A stretch of DNA of 30,531 nucleotides from positions 1 to 30,531 of the forward strand of contig CALVIK010000010.1 of NCBI GenBank assembly GCA_944329545.1. The letters run 5' to 3'. The notes under the pieces are model-generated. The model was not told the origin of the DNA and made no database searches. It saw only the letters and a program-made list of their open reading frames with translations. Shown here piece by piece: positions 7,500 through 15,090 of this stretch. The DNA comes from an uncultured Bacilli bacterium (lineage in GTDB: Bacteria; Bacillota_I; Bacilli_A; RF39; UBA660). Every line of letters starts with the position of its first letter. Within the stretch, counting starts at the first letter, position 1. The position numbers and the translations under genes were made by a program.

Positions 7500-8123
7500 T
7501 TACTCCTTACTTTCAGTGGCAAACCGATAAATGTCTTTCATTAAATCACTAGTATCATCGCGAAAGCCAATATTTATTTTCTTTTTAGCTTTAACTATTT
7601 TAGAAAAAGCCATAATTTTAGGTATTTTTATATAATATTTATTTAAAATTTCTTCTGCGGCAAAAACTTCATATTTAGAACCTTGTAACAAAATATTGCC
7701 ATCGTTCATTATTATAACATAATCTACTACTTTATGTAGAAAATCTGTATCATCTGAAAAAATTATTATTGATTTTCCATAGCGTAATTTCATTAATTTA
7801 ATTAATTTTGAAAGTTTTTCTTTACTAAAAGAGTCGATTTTATTTGTAGGGTCATTTAAAATAATAGTATTACTTCGTGTAAGTAACGCTTTTGCCGTTA
7901 AAACTTTTGTTTGTTCACTCGCACTAATTTCTGCAAAGCTACAATTTAAAATTTCTTTATTTAAGCCTACCATTTTTAAAGAATCGATTATTTTTTTTAC
8001 GCTTCTTTTAGTTGCAAGCAGTTCTTCTTTAACGGTATTAAATAAAGGATCTACCGCTAAATAGTTTATATCAATTATCCCAATAATGCGGTTTTTTTGT
8101 ACTAATTTATTTACTTCTTCCAT
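7500..8123 (-). CDS. Degenerate ECF transporter ATPase (EcfA2 position), lacking Walker A
   Basis: A 207-residue ABC-ATPase relic or divergent paralogue. Alignable pieces are AEISASEQTKVLTAKAL (replacing the LSGGQ signature), IILNDPTNKID (replacing LDEPTAGLD, with Asn-Asp for Asp-Glu), and IIIFSDD (replacing the His-containing switch). The N-terminal P-loop region is absent: the protein begins about where the Q-loop would be. EcfA proteins are normally near 280 residues. The gene has an intact frame, a GGTGA site and a 13-base overlap with the preceding ATPase gene, so it may still be translated. By position it replaces EcfA2 of a vitamin ECF transporter. It cannot bind ATP in the usual way. 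Confidence 0.7.
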   Translation of the reverse strand: MEEVNKLVQKNRIIGIIDINYLAVDPLFNTVKEELLATKRSVKKIIDSLKMVGLNKEILNCSFAEISASEQTKVLTAKALLTRSNTIILNDPTNKIDSFSKEKLSKLIKLMKLRYGKSIIIFSDDTDFLHKVVDYVIIMNDGNILLQGSKYEVFAAEEILNKYYIKIPKIMAFSKIVKAKKKINIGFRDDTSDLMKDIYRFATESKE

Positions 8124-8899
8124 ATATTATTCACCAAAGTTCCCATATTTGTATATATTTTATCAATAAGTTCATAAAACATTAGTTTATTTGATAAATC
8201 AATAATAAAAGGTGGCTGTATTTGGCAATTATCAAATACTTCTAAATGTTTAATTAATTTGGCTTTTGTACCAGTAAAAAAGTTTTGACCGTCTTTTAAG
8301 AAAATCACTTTGTCACTATATAAAATTTCTTCTGCATTTGTTGTTAAATTAAGTATTGTAAGGCCTTTTTTTTGTCTTTTCTTAAGCATTTTAATAATTT
8401 CTTCATTCATATCGCTTAAAGCATTATCAATGATAAGTATTTTGGGGTTAATAATTAAAGCCACAGCTAAGGAGACTAAAATTTGTTGCTTTTTGCTTAA
8501 TAATTTGGGATTTTCGGATAATAAATCTGCAATTGCCAACTCTTTCGTTAAATCTAATATTCGCTTATTAATTTTTTTACTATCTAAATGGTAGCACTTT
8601 AAAGATAATTTTAATTCTTGCTCTACTGTATCACAAACAAAATTTAAACTAGGATTTTCAAAAACAACACCAATATTTCTTCTTACAAACCATAAGTTTT
8701 TTTCTATAGGTTTATTAAAAATATAAACACCTTTACTTTTTAAAAAACCAAGCAAAATTTTAACTAAAGTACTTTTCCCACTGTCATTATTTCCAATTAT
8801 TGTTGTAAAAGAATTTTCTTTAATATTTAAAGTTAAATTATTAAAAATTGTTTTATTTGAATATTTAAATACTAAGTTTTGAATTTCTATTATGCCCAT
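8111..8899 (-). CDS. Degenerate ECF transporter ATPase (EcfA1 position)
   Basis: A 262-residue ABC-type ATPase resembling EcfA1. The P-loop is kept as IIGNNDSGKST. The other catalytic elements are altered: the Q-loop position reads FENPSLNFV (Glu for Gln), the signature reads LSKKQ rather than LSGGQ, Walker B reads ILIIDNALSD (Asn for the catalytic Glu), and the switch reads LTTNAEE with no His. It may therefore bind ATP but probably hydrolyses it poorly or not at all. The start at 8899 follows GTGGGTGG. Its promoter overlaps the terminator of the upstream gene. No EcfT is present beside it. Confidence 0.75.
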   Translation of the reverse strand: MGIIEIQNLVFKYSNKTIFNNLTLNIKENSFTTIIGNNDSGKSTLVKILLGFLKSKGVYIFNKPIEKNLWFVRRNIGVVFENPSLNFVCDTVEQELKLSLKCYHLDSKKINKRILDLTKELAIADLLSENPKLLSKKQQILVSLAVALIINPKILIIDNALSDMNEEIIKMLKKRQKKGLTILNLTTNAEEILYSDKVIFLKDGQNFFTGTKAKLIKHLEVFDNCQIQPPFIIDLSNKLMFYELIDKIYTNMGTLVNNIWKK

Positions 8900-8917
8900 A
8901 AAACCACCCACAATTAA

Positions 8918-8946
8918 ATTATAATATAAAAAAAGGTATTTGACAA
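8918..8946 (-). promoter_or_regulatory. Promoter of the ATPase pair, overlapping a terminator
   Basis: On the minus strand TTGTCA (8941-8946) and TATAAT (8918-8923) are separated by 17 bases. The -35 box lies in the loop of the terminator hairpin of the upstream SDR gene. Confidence 0.65.
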
Positions 8947-8951
8947 CCTTT
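8928..8951 (-). terminator. Rho-independent terminator of the SDR gene
   Basis: On the minus strand AAAGGT and ACCTTT form a 6-bp stem with an 8-base loop, followed by T residues, immediately after the stop codon at 8952. Confidence 0.7.
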
Positions 8952-9701
8952 CTATTTTTTCTTTTTTTGGATATTATATGTAATTTTAAGAAGTAATTTC
9001 CTTGGTACAAAACGAATTAAAAAGGGAATCAATTTCATTTTAAAACCGGGAATAATTATTAATTTTTCATTAAACATTTTATTAATAGCATATTTAGCCA
9101 CATCATAGCTATCCATCGCTTTTACAGCAAATTTCACTTTAGCAACTTTATTAAATTCTGTATTGACAGGTCCTGGGCATAAAACACTAATAGAAACATT
9201 GCTGCCTTCTTTTTTTAGTTCTTCTGATATAGCCATAGACAAATTCAAAACATAAGCTTTAGTAGCATAATAGCTTGCCATTAAAGGTCCAGGCATAAAA
9301 GCAGCTAAAGAGGCAACATTTAAAATATAACCTTGATCTTTTTTGCGAAAATCTTTTAAAAATAACTTTGTTAATGTTTGAACTGTTTTAATATTTAAAT
9401 CTATCATATCTAGTTCTTTATCAATTTTAATATCGGTAAAGTTATTACATATACCAAAACCAGCGTTATTAATTAAAATATCAATATCTTCTTTTTTTAC
9501 TTTATTATAAAGTTCCATGCAATTATAAGTACTGGAAATATCCATTTCTATAATTTTAACTTCTGTCTCTAATTCTTTAGCTAATTTTTCAAGTTTTTTG
9601 CCTCTTCTAGCTACTAATATTAAATCTATTCCTTCAGCACTTAAAATTCTTGCCATATCAGCGCCTATTCCAGAACTAGCGCCCGTTATCAATGCTTTCA
9701 T
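8952..9701 (-). CDS. Short-chain dehydrogenase/reductase (SDR)
   Basis: A 249-residue classical SDR oxidoreductase. The cofactor motif TGASSGIG lies at about residues 7-14, an Arg-rich VARRGKK after strand 2 suggests NADP preference, NNAG lies near 87-90, and a Ser (NVAS) with YYATK supplies the catalytic triad. CPGPVNTEF follows. The C-terminus is basic and hydrophobic (residues 225-249), perhaps membrane-associating. The substrate cannot be told. It has its own promoter, a GAGGTTGAT site and a terminator, so it is a single-gene unit. It sits in the region between rplQ and the ATPase genes that is usually gene-free in Firmicutes. Confidence 0.88.
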   Translation of the reverse strand: MKALITGASSGIGADMARILSAEGIDLILVARRGKKLEKLAKELETEVKIIEMDISSTYNCMELYNKVKKEDIDILINNAGFGICNNFTDIKIDKELDMIDLNIKTVQTLTKLFLKDFRKKDQGYILNVASLAAFMPGPLMASYYATKAYVLNLSMAISEELKKEGSNVSISVLCPGPVNTEFNKVAKVKFAVKAMDSYDVAKYAINKMFNEKLIIIPGFKMKLIPFLIRFVPRKLLLKITYNIQKKKK

Positions 9702-9719
9702 ACTATCAACCTCAATTTA

Positions 9720-9749
9720 ATTATAACTTAATTAGCTATCTTTTGTAAA
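9720..9749 (-). promoter_or_regulatory. Promoter of the SDR gene
   Basis: On the minus strand TTTACA (9744-9749) and TATAAT (9720-9725) are separated by 18 bases, about 19 bases before the start codon. Confidence 0.55.
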
Positions 9750-9757
9750 TAAAAATT

Positions 9758-11197
9758 TTATTTATGTCTTATTTGATTTAATCCTTCAGTATCATTTTCC
9801 ACTCTTAAAATAAATTCTTCTATTTCATCTTCTGTCATATTATATAATTTTCGATAAATATCCGCAATAACTTCTAACTTTTTATTAGCTCTTGGTTTAT
9901 ATATTTCCCAAACCATTCCAATACTTTCTAATAATTTTACTTGCTCTAAAGGCATTTTACCTTTTTTATATCTTTGTCGTTGTTTATTTATCCAAGTACC
10001 TAAATTAACTCCATTAACTGTATAACTTTGGGGAATTTTTAAATGTTGATAAGTTTCATAAAATTGTTTAGCTAAAGCATATTTTTCTTGCCAGCGAATT
10101 GCTAATTTGTTTTTAACAATCGGAATATTTCCTAGTCGTTGAGTACTTGTTTTAGGTTTTTCAATTTCTTTTTCTAAAGTCAAAATTTCTATTTCTTGAT
10201 GCCATTTAATGCCAAGTTCTTCTAAAAGAGCAATTTGATATTCAGTCAGTTCCTGCCTATCGTAAGCATCTTTTTGTTTTTTTAACCATTTACCAATAGC
10301 TAAATCACGATAAATATAAGTTGTCTTAACATTAATAGTTCCATTATCTCTTTTTAATTTTTTCGCCATAATATAATATTTTTGCCATTCACTAGGTAAA
10401 CTTTGAAACTGCTTAGTACGATCAAATCTTTGCTCTTTTTCTTTTTTTGATTTTTCTAAATTAAATGGTGCTAAAGATTTATGAGCAGTTTGTTTTGGAT
10501 TTAAAATACTTACTAATTCATCATAATAAATTTGATGCTTTTGCAGTTCTTTTTCTAATGCCTCATCATCTAAAGATAAAATATAATCGTAATCTTTTTG
10601 AACATTTTTTAACCTAGTTTCCACTTTATTATCATCTTTTTTCGACCAATCATCTTTCTTTATCATAATTAAAAAAACATAAGCAATATTATCTTTAACT
10701 CTTTTATATAGAACTCTTGTCTGATAATCTTTTACTTCTTTGACACCTTTTATAGTTTTATTATTTGTTAATACTTTTTGTTTTGTAGGATTCTTTGTTC
10801 GTAATTCTTGTTGTAAATTGTCTAACAATTTTAAAACAACTGAATAATAATCTTTTTCAATACTTTCAATATCAGATAGTGGTAATATTTGTTCAGCTGG
10901 CGATAAAGCAAAAATAATATGATTTGTATTTTTCTCGCTAGGTTTTAAATACTTTTTACAAAATTCTATTTTATTAGTAAGATTATTAATTTCTAAAATT
11001 ATTTCTTTTTCATCAGAAGTGTTTTCTTGCCAAAGTTCATATAAACTAGTTAAATCATCGTCTAACTTTTCAATGATCTTTTCCATAATAAGGGCAAATT
11101 GTGGTATTGCTTTACTAGGTAAATCATCTTCTAATTGGTCTATATCATTACAATTTTGAATTTTATAATAATAGGCATCCGCTTGTAATTCTACCAT
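9758..11197 (-). CDS. Protein with two helicase-associated (HA) domains, no helicase core
   Basis: A 479-residue protein of unknown function. The C-terminal half holds two repeats of the helicase-associated domain pattern: W-x3-Y-x2-A at the start, a LG/IGKW or LGTW-I-x2-Q/K-Q block, a Tyr, and a closing LLE-x-(L/I)-G-(I/M)-x-W. They lie near residues 267-327 and 365-427. These small helical domains are thought to bind nucleic acid and usually sit behind a helicase. Here there is no P-loop or DExx motif. The N-terminal 240 residues are charged and helical, without a recognised domain. AAGGAGAAT precedes the ATG, and it has its own promoter. Confidence 0.75.
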   Translation of the reverse strand: MVELQADAYYYKIQNCNDIDQLEDDLPSKAIPQFALIMEKIIEKLDDDLTSLYELWQENTSDEKEIILEINNLTNKIEFCKKYLKPSEKNTNHIIFALSPAEQILPLSDIESIEKDYYSVVLKLLDNLQQELRTKNPTKQKVLTNNKTIKGVKEVKDYQTRVLYKRVKDNIAYVFLIMIKKDDWSKKDDNKVETRLKNVQKDYDYILSLDDEALEKELQKHQIYYDELVSILNPKQTAHKSLAPFNLEKSKKEKEQRFDRTKQFQSLPSEWQKYYIMAKKLKRDNGTINVKTTYIYRDLAIGKWLKKQKDAYDRQELTEYQIALLEELGIKWHQEIEILTLEKEIEKPKTSTQRLGNIPIVKNKLAIRWQEKYALAKQFYETYQHLKIPQSYTVNGVNLGTWINKQRQRYKKGKMPLEQVKLLESIGMVWEIYKPRANKKLEVIADIYRKLYNMTEDEIEEFILRVENDTEGLNQIRHK

Positions 11198-11218
11198 AAC
11201 TATTCTCCTTTTAGTTCA

Positions 11219-11247
11219 ATTATAACATAGGCTTTAAATAAAGGCAA
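11219..11247 (-). promoter_or_regulatory. Promoter of the HA-domain gene
   Basis: On the minus strand TTGCCT (11242-11247) and TATAAT (11219-11224) are separated by 17 bases. It begins right at the T run of the rplQ terminator. Confidence 0.6.
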
Positions 11248-11270
11248 AAAAAGATGCTTATTTAGCATCT
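11246..11270 (-). terminator. Rho-independent terminator ending the ribosomal protein cluster
   Basis: On the minus strand AGATGC and GCATCT form a 6-bp stem with a 7-base loop, followed by seven T residues. The rplQ stop codon lies in the loop. Confidence 0.9.
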
Positions 11271-11614
11271 CCTTCTACAAGTTCAATTTGAACCATTAAA
11301 GCATCGTCGCCACGGCGTTCATCTAATTTTAAAATCCTTGTATAACCACCGTTTCTATTTGCATAACGAACAGCTAAGTCATCAAACACTTTTTTAACAG
11401 TAGCTTTATCATTTTGTAAAAACGCTAAAGCTTTTCTTCTTGCGACTAACCTTCCATCTTTACCATATGAAATCATTTTATCAACAAATTTGCGAGCTTC
11501 TTTTGCTCTGGTTTCTGTTGTAACAACTTTTTCATTATTGATAATATCTTTAGTTAGATTCGCTAGCATACTTCTTCTGTGTTTATTATCGCGCCCTAAT
11601 TTTCTATAAGCCAT
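11258..11614 (-). CDS. rplQ: 50S ribosomal protein L17
   Basis: A 118-residue large-subunit protein near the tunnel exit. MAYRKLGRDNKHRRSMLANL and GGYTRILKL are family hallmarks. AGGAGGAG stands before the ATG. It is the last gene of the alpha operon, 14 bases after rpoA, and ends in a terminator. Confidence 0.97.
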   Translation of the reverse strand: MAYRKLGRDNKHRRSMLANLTKDIINNEKVVTTETRAKEARKFVDKMISYGKDGRLVARRKALAFLQNDKATVKKVFDDLAVRYANRNGGYTRILKLDERRGDDALMVQIELVEGDAK

Positions 11615-11628
11615 TTTACTCCTCCTAA

Positions 11629-12576
11629 CTAATCTTCATCACGGAATTTAAGTCCCATATCTTTAATTTTGTCTATAACTTCTTTTAAAGATTTTTTTCC
11701 TAAATTACGAATTTTCATCATTTCTAATTCTGATTTAGCTGTTAAATCACCTAAAGTATTAATATTAGCGCGTTTTAGACAATTATAAGCTCTTACAGAA
11801 AAATCTAAATCATCAATTGATGTTTCTAATTTTTTAAGTTTGCTGTCTTCTTGTTTCGCACTCATAATACCTGTAATATCAGCAATTTCACTTAAATTAG
11901 TAATAATATTTAAATGTTCAATTAATATTTTTGCGCCTAAGGCCATTGCATCTTCTGGTCTTAAAGCTCCGTTAGTTTCTACTTCCATAGTTAATTTATC
12001 ATAAGAAGCATCTTGACCAACACGAGCATTATCGACATAGAAATTAATTCTTTCCACTGGGGAATATAAAGCATCTACTGGAATATAGCCGATAGCTTTA
12101 TCTTTGATATATTTTTTATTATCACTAGCATAAACCGTACCACGACCATTAGCAATAATAAATTCCATATCTAACTTACCACCTTTAGAAAGCGTAGCTA
12201 TTTCTTGTTCAGGATTAATAATTTCCACATCAGCATCGCAAACAATATCAGCAGCAGTTACTTTGCGTTCTTCCTTAACCGATAAACGAGCTGTTTTGAT
12301 TTCATCAGAATTATTTTTAATAACAACATTTTTTAAATTTAAAATAATAGCCACAACATCTTCTACAACACCTTCAATGGTTTGAAATTCATGCATAACG
12401 CCATCGATTTTAACGGCAACAATCGCACTACCTGGCATACTTGAAAGCATAACTCTTCTAAGTGCATTACCAATAGTTGTGCCAAAACCTCTTTCAAGTG
12501 GTTCTAATTCAAATTTTCCATAATTATTACTTTCAATATAGTCTGTAATTTTATAAGTTGGTTTTTCAAAGTTCAT
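11629..12576 (-). CDS. rpoA: DNA-directed RNA polymerase alpha subunit
   Basis: A 315-residue alpha subunit. The N-terminal assembly domain shows LEPLERGFGTTIGNALRRVMLSS and the DDLDFSVRAYNCLKRA segment begins the C-terminal domain. That domain (NTLGDL, RNLGKKSL) contacts promoter UP elements and activators. The start at 12576 (MNFEKPTYKI) follows AAGGAG; an in-frame ATG 54 bases upstream lies inside rpsK and is less likely. The length matches the Firmicutes protein. Confidence 0.97.
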   Translation of the reverse strand: MNFEKPTYKITDYIESNNYGKFELEPLERGFGTTIGNALRRVMLSSMPGSAIVAVKIDGVMHEFQTIEGVVEDVVAIILNLKNVVIKNNSDEIKTARLSVKEERKVTAADIVCDADVEIINPEQEIATLSKGGKLDMEFIIANGRGTVYASDNKKYIKDKAIGYIPVDALYSPVERINFYVDNARVGQDASYDKLTMEVETNGALRPEDAMALGAKILIEHLNIITNLSEIADITGIMSAKQEDSKLKKLETSIDDLDFSVRAYNCLKRANINTLGDLTAKSELEMMKIRNLGKKSLKEVIDKIKDMGLKFRDED

Positions 12577-12595
12577 ATTTCTTGGCTCCTTCCTT

Positions 12596-12979
12596 TTATC
12601 CACGAGGTCGTTTTGGTGGACGACATCCATTATGTGGGATTGGTGTTACATCAGAAATTGAAGTAATTTCTAAGCCAGCAGTTTGTAATGAACGAATTGC
12701 TGTTTCACGACCAGACCCAAGTCCTTTAGCAAAAACTTCAACTTTTTTCATGCCCATTTCGACAGCCGCTTTACCAGCTGCTTCAGCTGCCATTCCAGCT
12801 GCGAATGGAGTTGATTTTTTGCTTCCTTTAAAACCTAAAGTACCAGCAGAAGCCCAGCTAATAGCGTTACCATCTTTATCAGTAAGCGTTACGATGGTAT
12901 TATTAAATGTTGAATGAATAAATGCTTTTCCTTCTGGTACATTCTTTTTTACCTTTCGTTTTCTTGCTTTATAAGCCAT
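12596..12979 (-). CDS. rpsK: 30S ribosomal protein S11
   Basis: A 127-residue platform protein. FIHSTFNNTIVTLTD and the C-terminal TPIPHNGCRPPKRPRG are diagnostic. It contacts mRNA near the E site. AAAGGAGGA precedes the ATG. It lies between rpsM and rpoA as expected. Confidence 0.97.
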   Translation of the reverse strand: MAYKARKRKVKKNVPEGKAFIHSTFNNTIVTLTDKDGNAISWASAGTLGFKGSKKSTPFAAGMAAEAAGKAAVEMGMKKVEVFAKGLGSGRETAIRSLQTAGLEITSISDVTPIPHNGCRPPKRPRG

Positions 12980-13001
12980 AATATCCTCCTTTTATAGTTT
13001 C

Positions 13002-13367
13002 CTATTTTTTCTTATTTGCAATCGTTACTGGTTTACCTTTACGAGTACGAGCATTTCTATTAGTTCTTTGACCTCTTACTGGTAAGCCTTTTTTATGACG
13101 AGTTCCTTCGTAAGAATTAATTTCCATTTTTGTTTTAATATTCATATTTACTTCACGGCGTAAATCACCTTCTGTTAAATATTTATCAACTTCTTTACGA
13201 ATTGCCACTAATTCTTCTTCCGTTAACTTATCTGTTTTTTTATTAATATCTACTTTTGCATCTTTCAAAATAGTATTTGATAAACTACGACCAATACCAT
13301 AAATATAAGTAAGGGCAATTTCGACTCTTTTATTTTTTGGTAATTCAATACCTTTAATTCGTGCCAT
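13002..13367 (-). CDS. rpsM: 30S ribosomal protein S13
   Basis: A 121-residue head protein that contacts the P-site tRNA through its basic tail. MARIKGIELPKNKRVEIALTYIYGIG at the start and RGQRTNRNARTRKG at the end are typical. The start at 13367 directly follows TAGGAGGA; the longer in-frame ATG upstream, inside rpmJ, was rejected. Confidence 0.96.
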   Translation of the reverse strand: MARIKGIELPKNKRVEIALTYIYGIGRSLSNTILKDAKVDINKKTDKLTEEELVAIRKEVDKYLTEGDLRREVNMNIKTKMEINSYEGTRHKKGLPVRGQRTNRNARTRKGKPVTIANKKK

Positions 13368-13380
13368 AACTTTCCTCCTA

Positions 13381-13494
13381 TTAACCTTGTCTTTGTTTGT
13401 GTTTAGGGTTTTCACATATTACATATGTTTTCCCATGACGCTTTACGATTTTACATTTAGGACATATTTTTTTGACTGATGGTCTTACTTTCAT
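13381..13494 (-). CDS. rpmJ: 50S ribosomal protein L36
   Basis: A 37-residue protein. It begins MKVRPSVKKICPKCKIVKR and ends HKQRQG. The C-x2-C-x12-C-x4-H zinc ligands are all present (Cys11, Cys14, Cys27, His32), so this is the zinc-binding form. It starts at an ATG at 13492-13494 with AGGAGGGA just upstream, between infA and rpsM as expected. Confidence 0.96.
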   Translation of the reverse strand: MKVRPSVKKICPKCKIVKRHGKTYVICENPKHKQRQG

Positions 13495-13504
13495 AATATC
13501 CCTC

Positions 13505-13720
13505 CTACTTTCTATAAGTTATTCGCCCGCGTGTTAAATCATAGGGTGATAATTCCACAGTTACTTTGTCGCCTTTTAAAATGCGAATTCTATTGCAACG
13601 CATTTTACCAGAAACGCGGGCCTTTATAACATGTTTGTTTTCAAGTGTTACTAAAAATTCACCACCTGGTAAAATTTCCTCTACCAATCCTTCTACTTCA
13701 ATAACATCTTGTTTTGCCAT
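13505..13720 (-). CDS. infA: Translation initiation factor IF-1
   Basis: A 71-residue OB-fold protein that binds the ribosomal A site during initiation. MAKQDVIEVEGLVEEILP, the RVSGKMR loop and SPYDLTRGRITYR are diagnostic. CAGGAGGTGA precedes the ATG and overlaps the end of map. Confidence 0.97.
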   Translation of the reverse strand: MAKQDVIEVEGLVEEILPGGEFLVTLENKHVIKARVSGKMRCNRIRILKGDKVTVELSPYDLTRGRITYRK

Positions 13721-13724
13721 ACTA

Positions 13725-14471
13725 TCACCTCCTGGTTAAAATTTCAAAGCCATCTTCAGTTATTAAAACGGTATGCTCAAAATGAGCTGATGGCTTATCA
13801 TCGCCGGTTATAATTGTCCAGTCATCATCTAAAATAAATATTTCGGCTGTTCCTAAATTAAGCATGGGTTCAACAGCAATTACCATTCCGGTTTTTAAAA
13901 GTGGACCGGTATGCGCTTTACCATAATTTGGAACATCTGGCTCTTCGTGCAAGTGATTACCAACGCCATGGCCAACCAGTTCCTTAACAACGCCTAATTT
14001 ATGCGCCTTGGCATATTTACTAACTGCATAACCAATATCACCAACTCTTATGCCATCTTTAATGACATTTAAACCTTCATATAATGCTTTTTCCGTATGC
14101 TTTAGTAAATATTCTTTTTCCTCGCTAATAGTTCCTACCGGATAAGTCCAAGCAGAGTCACCATGATAACCTTTATAACAAGCGCCAATATCAATGGAAA
14201 TAATATCACCATTTTTAAGTTTACGATTACTTGGTATTCCATGAACAACTTCATTATTAATTGAAGTACAAATAGATCCCGGAAAACCATCATAACCTTT
14301 AAAAGATGGGGTGGCGCCTCTTTGAACAATATAATCTTCGGCTAATTTATCAAGCTCTTTCGTGGTTATTCCCGGTTTAATAAATTGTTTTAAATAATTA
14401 TGGGTACTACCTGTTATTTCGCCGGCAATTTTCAAAAGCTCAATTTCTCTTGGCGTCTTAATACTTATCAT
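13725..14471 (-). CDS. map: Type I methionine aminopeptidase
   Basis: A 248-residue metalloenzyme that removes the initiator methionine. The five metal ligands are visible: Asp in SIDIG, Asp in YHGDSAW, His in GHGVGNHLHEEP, Glu in AVEPML and Glu in FEHTVLI. It has no N-terminal extension, as is usual for the bacterial enzyme. AGGAGG precedes the ATG. The start overlaps the end of adk by 14 bases. Confidence 0.96.
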   Translation of the reverse strand: MISIKTPREIELLKIAGEITGSTHNYLKQFIKPGITTKELDKLAEDYIVQRGATPSFKGYDGFPGSICTSINNEVVHGIPSNRKLKNGDIISIDIGACYKGYHGDSAWTYPVGTISEEKEYLLKHTEKALYEGLNVIKDGIRVGDIGYAVSKYAKAHKLGVVKELVGHGVGNHLHEEPDVPNYGKAHTGPLLKTGMVIAVEPMLNLGTAEIFILDDDWTIITGDDKPSAHFEHTVLITEDGFEILTRR

Positions 14472-15090
14472 AAACGCCTCCTATTATTTTTTCAATTTGT
14501 TTAAATGTATGCTCGGCATCAATATTACTATTGACATGATAAACATTCTTTTTAAAATATTCAATAAGTGGTTTTGTTTCGTCCTCATAAATTTGAAAGC
14601 GTTTATTAAAAGTTTCTTCATTATCGTCAGCTCTTTTAACAAGTTTGTGTCCGCAGTTATCGCAAATACCTTCTTTTTGCGGTTTTGCTGAAGCAAACAA
14701 GGTATTAAAAACACTACCACAATTTGGACAAACTCTCCGGCCAACAATTCTTTTTTGCGCTATTTCTTTATCGAGGTCTAAAACAATAACAAGCCCTAAT
14801 TTTATATTCAATTCTTTAAGCATCTTTTCATATAATTTTGCCTGCTCAAGAGTTCTTGGAAAACCATCTAAGACAAAATTTTCATTTTTTTCTAATTCTT
14901 GTTTTAACAAATTACCAATAAGCTCATTGCTGACAAAAGCGCCTCTAGCTAAAGTTTCCTTAATCATAGGATTATCAACTTTACGCAACAAATCGCCAGC
15001 AGATATATGGTGCAAATGATATTTTTGACTAATTTTTTTAGACTGCGTCCCTTTACCGGAAGCCGGGGGAGCAATAAATGTTATATTCAT
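14458..15090 (-). CDS. adk: Adenylate kinase, zinc-binding form
   Basis: A 210-residue kinase converting AMP and ATP to two ADP. DGFPRT and the LID zinc site (Cys-x2-Cys in VCPNCG, then Cys-x2-Cys in ICDNCG) are clear. The P-loop reads APPASGKGT instead of the usual GPPGAGKGT, so the first conserved Gly is Ala and the fourth position is also Ala. GKGT itself is kept. Its ATG shares one base with the secY stop (TAATG), indicating tight coupling. Confidence 0.95.
   Translation of the reverse strand: MNITFIAPPASGKGTQSKKISQKYHLHHISAGDLLRKVDNPMIKETLARGAFVSNELIGNLLKQELEKNENFVLDGFPRTLEQAKLYEKMLKELNIKLGLVIVLDLDKEIAQKRIVGRRVCPNCGSVFNTLFASAKPQKEGICDNCGHKLVKRADDNEETFNKRFQIYEDETKPLIEYFKKNVYHVNSNIDAEHTFKQIEKIIGGVYDKY

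Noticed and set aside
14484..15019. Overlapping open frames on both strands inside adk
   Set aside because: They are shadows of adk, which has clear conserved motifs and a coupled start.
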